DNA of 64,000 bases from Lethocerus indicus (lineage: Eukaryota; Arthropoda; Insecta; Hemiptera; Belostomatidae). Both the position numbers and the translations under genes were made by a program. Positions 57,251-64,000 of the stretch are shown here, piece after piece. Positions within the stretch are counted from its first letter, which is position 1, and every line of letters starts with the position of its first letter. The DNA is taken from the NCBI GenBank assembly GCA_019843655.1, contig JACDQD010000004.1, positions 31,755,872 to 31,819,871 on the forward strand, read 5' to 3'. Under the pieces are notes generated by a model. That model made no database searches. It was given only the letters and a program-made list of their open reading frames with translations, and was not told the DNA's origin.

Positions 57251-60200
57251 AATTTATTTTCGCAAAATTCGACCCTATATTCCACCCACAAGTGTACCAA
57301 AGTGTTAGTTACACTTGCGTGTTGAAAATCGAAAATTTAGGTTTTTCGAAAATTTTCCCAGATCGATCCCATATTCCACCCACAAGTGTACCAAAGTGAG
57401 TTACACTTGCCCCTAAAAGGAGGGGTCGGAAATCGAAAATTTAGGATTTTCGAAAATTTTGAGATATCGGCCCCATATTGCACACACAAGTGTACCAATC
57501 TGAGTTACACTTGCCCCTAAAAGGAGGGGTTGAAAATCGAAAATTTAGGTTTTTCGAAAATTTTCCCAGATCGATCCCATATTCCACCCACAAGTGTACC
57601 AAAGTGAGTTACACTTGCCCCTAGAACCGCGGGTTGAAAATCGAAAATTTAGGTTTTTCGAAAATTTTCCCAGATCGATCCCATATTCCACCCACAAGTG
57701 TACCAAAGTGAGTTACACTTGCCCCTAAAAGGAGGGGTTGAAAATCGAAAATTTAGGTTTTCGAAAATTTTCCCAGATCGATCCCATATTCCACCCACAA
57801 GTGTACCAAAGTGAGTTACACTTGCCCCTAGAACCGCGGGTTGAAAATCGAAAATTTAGGTTTTTCGAAAATTTTCCCAGATCGATCCCATATTCCACCC
57901 ACAAGTGTACCAAAGTGAGTTACACTTGCCCCTAGAACCGCGGGTTGAAAATCGAAAATTTAGGTTTTTCGAAAATTTTCCCAGATCGATCCCATATTCC
58001 ACCCACAAGTGTACCAAAGTGAGTTACACTTGCCCCTAGAACCGCGGGTTGAAAATCGAAAATTTAGGTTTTTCGAAAATTTTCGTAGATCGCCCCCATA
58101 TTCCACCCACAAGCGTACCAAAGTGAGTTACACTTGCCCCTAAAAGGAGGGGTTGAAAATCGAAAATTTAGGTTATTCGAAAATTTTCCCAGATCGATCC
58201 CATATTCCACCCACAAGTGTACCAAAGTAAGTTACACTTGCCCCTAAAAGGAGGGGTTGAAAATCGAAAATTTAGGTTATTCGAAAATTTTCCCAGATCG
58301 ATCCCATATTCCACCCACAAGTGTACCCAAACTTCGAGTTACACTTGCCCCTAAACGGAGGGGTTGAAAATCGAAAATTTAGGTTTTTCGAAAATTTTCC
58401 CAGATCGATCCCATATTCCACCCACAAGTGTACCAAAGTGAGTTACACTTGCCCCTAGAACCGCGTGTTGAAAATCGAAAATTTAGGTTTTTCGAAAATT
58501 TTCCCAGATCGATCCCATATTCCACCCACAAGTGTACCAAAGTGAGTTACACTTGCCCCTAAAAGGAGGGTTGAAAATCGAAAATTTAGGTTTTTCGAAA
58601 ATTTTCCCAGATCGATCCCATATTCCACCCACAAGTGTACCAAAGTGAGTTACACTTTGCCCCTAGAACCGCGTGTTGAAAATCGAAAATTTAGGTTTTT
58701 CGAAAATTTTCCTAGATCGATCCCATATTTCACCCACAAGTGTACCACAGTGAGTTACACTTGCCCCTGAAACGGCGGGTTGAAAATCGAAAATTTAGGT
58801 TTTTCGAAAATATTCCCAGATCGATCCCATATTGCACCCACAAGTGTACCAAAGTAAGTTACACTTGCCCCTAAACGGCGGGGTTGAAAATCGAAAATTT
58901 AGGTTTTTCGAAAAATTTCCCAGATCAGTCCCATATTCCACCCACAAGTGTACCAAAGTGAGTTACACTTGCCCCTAAAACCGCGTGTTGAAAATCGAAA
59001 ATTTAGGTTTTTCGAAAATTTTCGCAGATCGATCCCATATTCCACCCACAAGTGTACCAATGTGAGTTACACTTGCCCCTAAAACGGAGGGTTGAAAATC
59101 GAAAATTTAGGTTTTTCGAAAATTTTCTCAGATCGATCCCATATTCCACCCACAAGTGTACCAAAGTGAGTTACACTTGCCCCTAAAACGCGGGTTGAAA
59201 ATCGAAAATTTAGGTTTTTCGAAAATTTTCCCAGATCGATCCCATATTCCACCCACAAGTGTCCCAAAGTGAGTTACACTTGCCCCTAAAACGGCGGGTT
59301 GAAAATCGAAAATTTAGGTTTTTCGAAAATTTTCCCAGATCGATCCCATATTCCACCCACAAGTGTACCAAAGTGAGTTACACTTGCCCCTAAAAGGGTT
59401 GAAAATCGAAAATTTAGGTTTTTCGAAAATTTTCCCAGATCGATCCCATATTCCACCCACAAGTGTACCAAAGTGAGTTACACTTGCCCCCGGGTTGAAA
59501 ATCGAAAATTTAGGTTTTCGAAAATTTTCCCAGATCGATCCCATATTCCACCCACAAGTGTACCAAAGTGAGTTACACTTGCCCCTAAAAGGGGTTGAAA
59601 ATCGAAAATTTAGGTTTTCGCCTAAAAATTTTCCCAGATCGTCCCATATTCCACCCACAAGTGTACCAAAGTGAGTTACACTTGCCCCTAAAATGAAAAT
59701 CGAAAATTTAGGTTTTTCGAAAAAATCCATTTTGATTTCATTTTGCGCCTAAAACCCCAAAAAATTTATCGAAAATTTTCCTAAAACCCCATTTAATTTT
59801 GCGCTAAAAATTTTGGTAAAACCCCCATTTTAAAAGCCTAAAAAATTTGAAAACCGAAAATTTTTATTTTTTAAAAAAAATTTTAGGTTTTCGCCCCATA
59901 TTTAGGTTTTAAAATTTTATTTTGAGTTACACTTGTTGAAAATCGAAAATTTAGGTTTTTCGAAAATATTCCCAGATCGATCCCATATTCCACCCACAAG
60001 TGTACCAAAGTGAGTTACACTTGCCCCTAAAACCGCGGGTTGAAAATCGAAAATTTAGGTTTTTCGAAAATTTTCACAGATCGATCCCATATTCCACCCA
60101 CAAGTGTACCAAAGTGAGTTACACTTGCCCCTAAAACGGCGGGTTGAAAATCGAAAATTTAGGTTTTCGAAAATTTTCCCAGATCGATCCCATATTCCAC

Positions 60201-61500
60201 CCACAAGTGTACCAAAGTGAGTTACACTTGCCCCTAAAGGACCGGGTTGAAAATCGAAAATTTAGGTTTTTCGAAAATTTTCCCAGATCGATCCCATATT
60301 CCACCCACAAGTGTACCAAAGTGAGTTACACTTGCCCCTAAAAGGAGGGGTTGAAAATCGAAAATTTAGGTTTTCGAAAATTTTCCCAGATCGATCCCAT
60401 ATTCCACCCACAAGTGTACCAAAGTGAGTTACACTTGCCCCTAAAACGGCGGGTTGAAAATCGAAAATTTAGGTTTTTCGAAAATTTTCCCAGATCGGTC
60501 CCATATTCCACCCACAAGTGTACCAAAGTAAGTTACACTTGCCCCTAAAACCGCGTGTTGAAAATCGAAAATTTAGGTTTTTCGAAAATTTTGAGATATC
60601 AGCCCCATATTGCACACACAAGTGTACCAATCTGAGTTACACTTGCCCCTAAAAGGAGGGTTGAAAATCGAAAATTTAGGTTTTTCGAAAATTTTCCCAG
60701 ATCGATCCCATATTCCACCCACAAGTGTACCAAAGTAAGTTACACTTGCCCCTAAAATGGCGGGTTGAAAATCGAAAATTTAGGTTTTTCGAAAATTTTC
60801 TCAGATCGGTCCCATATTCCACCCACAAGTGTACCAAAGTGAGTTACACTTGCCCCTAAAAGGGTTGAAAATCGAAAATTTAGGTTTTTCGAAAATTTTC
60901 CCAGATCGATCCCATATTCCACCCACAAGTGTACCAAAGTGAGTTACACTTGCCCCTAAAAGCGCGGGTTGAAAATCGAAAATTTAGGTTTTTCGAAAAT
61001 TTTCTCAGATCGATCCCATATTCCACCCACAAGTGTACAAAAGTGAGTTACACTTGCCCCTAAAAGGGGTTGAAAATCGAAAATTTAGGTTTTCGAAAAT
61101 TTTCCCAGATCGATCCCATATTCCACCCACAAGTGTACCAAAGTGAGTTACACTTGCCCCTGAAACGGCGGGTTGAAAATCGAAAATTTAGGTTTTTCGA
61201 AAATTTTCACAGATCGATCCCATATTCCACCCACAAGTGTACCAAAGTGAGTTACACTTGCCCCTAAAACGGGTTGAAAATCGAAAATTTAGGTTTTTCG
61301 AAAATTTTCCCAGATCGATCCCATATTCCACCCACAAGTGTACCAAAGTGAGTTACACTTGCCCCTAAAACGGGTTGAAAATCGAAAATTTAGGTTTTTC
61401 GAAAATTTTCCCAGATCGATCCCATATTCCACCCACAAGTGTACCAAAGTGAGTTACACTTGCCCTATTTTGAAAATCGAAAATTTAGGTTTTGGGCCTC
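57240..61500 (+). repeat. Satellite array, about 40 monomers of about 104 bp
   Basis: Direct repeats start with GTTGAAAATCGAAAATTTAGG at 57321, 57428, 57529, 57633 and so on to 61470, spaced mostly 103-104 bp. A few are 96-101 bp. The order within a monomer is TTTCGAAAATTTT, CAGATCGATCCCATATTCCA, CCCACAAGTGTACC and GAGTTACACTTGCCCCTA, followed by a variable junction of about 8-12 bases (GGAGGGG, CCGCGGG, CGGCGGG or CCGCGTG types). Each monomer carries a perfect dyad CAAGTGTA-11 bases-TACACTTG. About 240 bp (59694-59935) in the middle is degraded and contains arm-type sequence. Neighbouring monomers are nearly identical. Repeated 60-70-codon frames within it are artefacts. Confidence 0.97.
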
Positions 61501-62840
61501 GAAAAATTTTCCCAGAAACCATATTTTAAGTTTTAAAACCATTTTTGCATTTTGCCTAAAACATTTTTTTTTCCATTTTGGGCCTAAAATCGCATTTTGT
61601 TTATTTTTAAAAAATTTTTTGGGCCTAAAACCCATTTTCCATTTTGGCCAAAAAATTTTTTTTGGCCTAAAAATTTTTGGGCCGATTTTGCGCCTAAAAC
61701 CCCATTTTTTGGGCCTAAAAATTTTTTTATTTTGCCTAAAAAATTTTTCCTAAAAACCTCATTTTTTTTTTGCCATTTTGGCCTAAAATCGCATTTTTGA
61801 TTTTGCGCCTAAAAACCCCATTTTCCATTTTTATTTTGGCCTAAAACCGCATTTTTTGATTTTGCGCCTAAAAATTTTGGCCTAAAAAAAAAATTTTTGG
61901 CCCTAAAAATCGCATTTTCGGGATCATTTTGCGCCTAAAACCCCCATTTTTTGGTCAAAAAACCCCATTTTAGGTCCGATTTCGGGCCTAAAAACCCCAT
62001 TTTAGGTCTAATTTTTGGCCTAAAAACCCCATTTATGGGCCTATTTTGCGCATAAAAACCGCATTTTTGGTACTACAAATCGCATTTATGGTCCATTTTT
62101 GCACCAAAAATGCCTATAATTGGGCCTAAACCAGCATTTTCGGCCAGAAAACCGAATTTTTGGGCTGATTTTGAGCCTAAAAACCCCATTTTTGGGCCTA
62201 AAAATCGCATTTTCGGGCTCATTTTGCGGCTAAAAACCCCATTTTTGGGCCTAAAAATCGCATTTTCGGGCTCATTTTGCGCCTAAAAGCCCTCTTTTTG
62301 GGTCAAGAAACCCTATTTTAGGTCCGATTTTGGGCCCGAAAACCCCATTTTTGGGCCTATTTTGCGCATAAAAACCGAATTTATGGGCCAATTTTGCGCC
62401 TAAAAACCCCATTTTTGGGCTGATTTCGCGCTTAAAAGCCACATTTTTGTCCTAAAAACCGCATTTTTGGACCAATTTGGCACCAAAAAAGAGTATTTGG
62501 CCCTAAAAATCGCATTTTCGGGCTCATTTTGCGCCTAAAACCCTATTTTGGGTTAAAAAACCCCATTTTAGGTCCGATTTTGGGCCTAAAAACCGCACTT
62601 TTGGGCTGATTTCGCGCCTAAAAACCACATTTTTTGCCTAAAAACGGCATTTTTGGACCTTCTTGGCACCAATAAAGAGCATTTTTGGCCCTAAAAATCG
62701 CATTTTCGGGATCATTTTGCGTCTTAATACCCTATTTTTGGGTCAAAAAACCCCATTTTTGGGCTGATTTTGAGCATAAAAACCGCTTTTTTGGTACTAA
62801 AAACCGCATTTTTGGTCTAAATTTGGCTAAAATCGCATTT
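61500..62840 (-). repeat. Right arm: short-period AT-rich tandem repeat, inverted relative to the left arm
   Basis: Units such as CCCATTTTTGGGCCTAAAAA and TCATTTTGCGCCTAAAA are reverse complements of the left-arm units. The block AAAATCGCATTTTCGGG then TCATTTTGCG recurs at about 61909, 62201, 62252, 62504 and 62692. The GAGCATTTTTGGCCCTAAAA block has its mirror in the left arm. The first 350 bp are degenerate, rich in homopolymer-like runs. Confidence 0.9.
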
Positions 62841-62845
62841 CTAAA

Positions 62846-62946
62846 GCTATCCCTATCGTGTTCTTTAAGATTCAATAAAAAAATTACAATTTAAAGAAAA
62901 AACTGTTTTTTATTTCATTCAAATCGCGTTAATTTTGGAACACCCT
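62846..62946 (+). mobile_element. Mariner-family 3' end at the edge of the array
   Basis: GATTCAATAAAAAAATTACA, then TTTTTATTTCATTCAAATCG and CGTTAATTTTGGAACACCC match the C-terminal coding end (RFNKK) and 3' TIR of the mariner family seen at 13.7 and 19.7 kb. Only about 100 bp is present. The rest of the element is replaced by the repeat arm. Confidence 0.75.
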
Positions 62947-62949
62947 AAC

Positions 62950-63260
62950 GTTTGATCAATGTATAGAATTTTGTGTCGAAAAAGTGTTAACAATGCTGAC
63001 CAGTGGGCGTCCTTTGTCTGTAGAACGGGGGTTGAGGGCCAGTGTTATTAATCGAGATAGGGGAGGTTCGGGGGTTGGGTTGGGGTTCGACCAATTCGCC
63101 GCCCAATCTGACTCTAATTTCCTTCAGTCGGCACTCGCCCGACAAGCCCTGTCCCACCTACCAATGTCGTTTAATTGTCTTTAACCGCAGACGGCCCCTT
63201 TTATTTTCCCGATCGGTTGGTCCCTCCCCCCCACACCTGGGACGCTGATAGGGCGCCTCG
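62950..63260. other. Unique stretch between array blocks
   Basis: Two overlapping plus-strand frames (62984-63184 and 63042-63248) have no recognisable domain. This DNA separates the main right arm from the last repeat block. Confidence 0.45.
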
Positions 63261-63262
63261 CC

Positions 63263-63775
63263 CGGAAACGAGGAAATCTATCGATGACGAACTGTAAGCG
63301 CAGCATGAGGAAGAGCGAATTAGTTCAGAAAAACCCTATTTTTGGGCCTAAAAACTGCATTTTTGTGTCAATTTTGCGCCTAAGAACCGCATTTTGGGTC
63401 AATTTTGCGTCAAAAAAAACCCCATTTTTGGGCCTAAAAACCGCAATTTTGGGCCGATTTTGCGCCCGAACACCCCATTGTTGGACCCTAAAAGCTAGCA
63501 CGGAAACGAGGAAACCTGTTCTCTTTTGGAGGATGACGAACTGCAAGCGCAGCATGAGGAAGAGCTAATTAGTTCAGAAAAACCCCATTTTTGGGCCTAA
63601 TAACTGCATTTTTGGGCCGATTAAGCGCCCAAAAACCCCATTTTTGGGCCTAAAAACCGCAATTTTGGGCCGATTTTGCGCCCGAACACCCCATTTTTGG
63701 TCCCTAAAAGCTTGCACGGAAACCTGCCCTCTTTTAGAGGATGACGAACTGCAAGCGCAGCATGAGGAAGAAAAA
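63263..63775 (-). repeat. Higher-order arm repeat block, 2.3 units of about 220-240 bp
   Basis: A segment CGGAAACGAGGAAA, then GATGACGAACTG and AAGCGCAGCATGAGGAAGAG, alternates with right-arm type repeats (CCATTTTTGGGCCTAAAAAC). The segment recurs at 63263, 63501 and, shortened, at 63715. The third unit ends in AAAAACCCAATTG. Orientation of the arm repeats is that of the right arm. Confidence 0.85.
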
Positions 63776-63779
63776 CCCA

Positions 63780-64000
63780 ATTGTGCTTTAAAGAATAATT
63801 TAATTTAATTTCAGTTCATTGTCTCTTCCGAGATATATGCATGCCGATATATACCTGCTGATATATATGCTGAGTTTATACTGTTTAGGCAATAGTATTA
63901 CGTTAAATATAGAATTCCAGTTTTATTCGAACGCGTCAATTATTATATACCCGGAAAAATCGTTACAGTTGCGGATTACATTATTACTATTAAAAAAAGG
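63780..64000. other. Unique AT-rich end of the window
   Basis: A run of alternating ATATA/TGC words (about 63830-63870) and then AT-rich DNA. Nothing was recognised. Confidence 0.5.

Noticed and set aside
57240..61500. Regular direct repeats that could suggest a CRISPR array
   Set aside because: The repeats are contiguous 104-bp monomers without unique spacers, in a eukaryotic context with no cas genes. It is a satellite.
57725..61529. Many 60-65-codon frames in the satellite, and a 138-codon frame at 59314-59730
   Set aside because: All are translations of the monomer in each frame, recurring every two monomers. Nothing marks them as proteins.

Overview
This window looks like gene-poor, repeat-rich intergenic or heterochromatic DNA from an animal nuclear genome, most likely an insect or other arthropod. 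The base composition is AT-rich with frequent CpG. There are many microsatellites of (TA)n, (GA)n, (GT)n and (GGA)n. The recognisable coding remnants are the kinds that fill arthropod genomes: Jockey-clade LINE reverse-transcriptase tails, several Tc1/mariner/IS630 families and a hAT element. No rRNA, tRNA, operon or bacterial-style gene organisation is visible. I could not identify one convincing intact host protein-coding gene. Nearly every open reading frame is short, lies in low-complexity DNA or is a transposon remnant, so most intervals are annotated as repeats or as stretches where I see nothing.

Layout. About 0-5.8 kb is anonymous DNA with a cluster of three copies of an unusual foldback element (about 2.6-4.1 kb) and a Jockey fragment. 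About 5.8-12.7 kb is mostly anonymous, with a (GGA)n tract, a (TA)n tract, a diverged tandem duplication (10.56-10.88 kb) and a GC-rich island (10.93-11.32 kb). About 12.7-20.3 kb holds a Jockey tail, an internally deleted mariner-like transposase, a family with perfect 32-bp terminal inverted repeats (TIRs) and a MITE-containing repeat. About 20.3-33 kb holds another Jockey fragment, a long (GA)n, a mariner transposase 5' part, a TIR-bounded hAT deletion derivative with an apparent target duplication, a composite mariner derivative and a MITE with long TIRs. About 33-55 kb is anonymous sequence with further foldback copies, three more mariner derivatives and four Jockey fragments, one with a legible 3' UTR and polyadenylation signal.

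The last part (56.2-63.8 kb) differs from the rest. About 40 direct copies of a roughly 104-bp satellite (57.24-61.50 kb) are flanked by two arms of a second, AT-rich short-period repeat lying in opposite orientations (56.2-57.25 kb and 61.5-62.84 kb). A further block of the arm repeat sits in a ~220-240-bp higher-order unit at 63.26-63.78 kb. The whole resembles a giant foldback structure.

The two most interesting observations are this satellite/inverted-arm complex and a dispersed foldback repeat of eight copies. The foldback copies are flanked, where readable, by roughly 9-17-bp direct repeats, and their arms carry a conserved motif resembling a minimal hammerhead ribozyme core.
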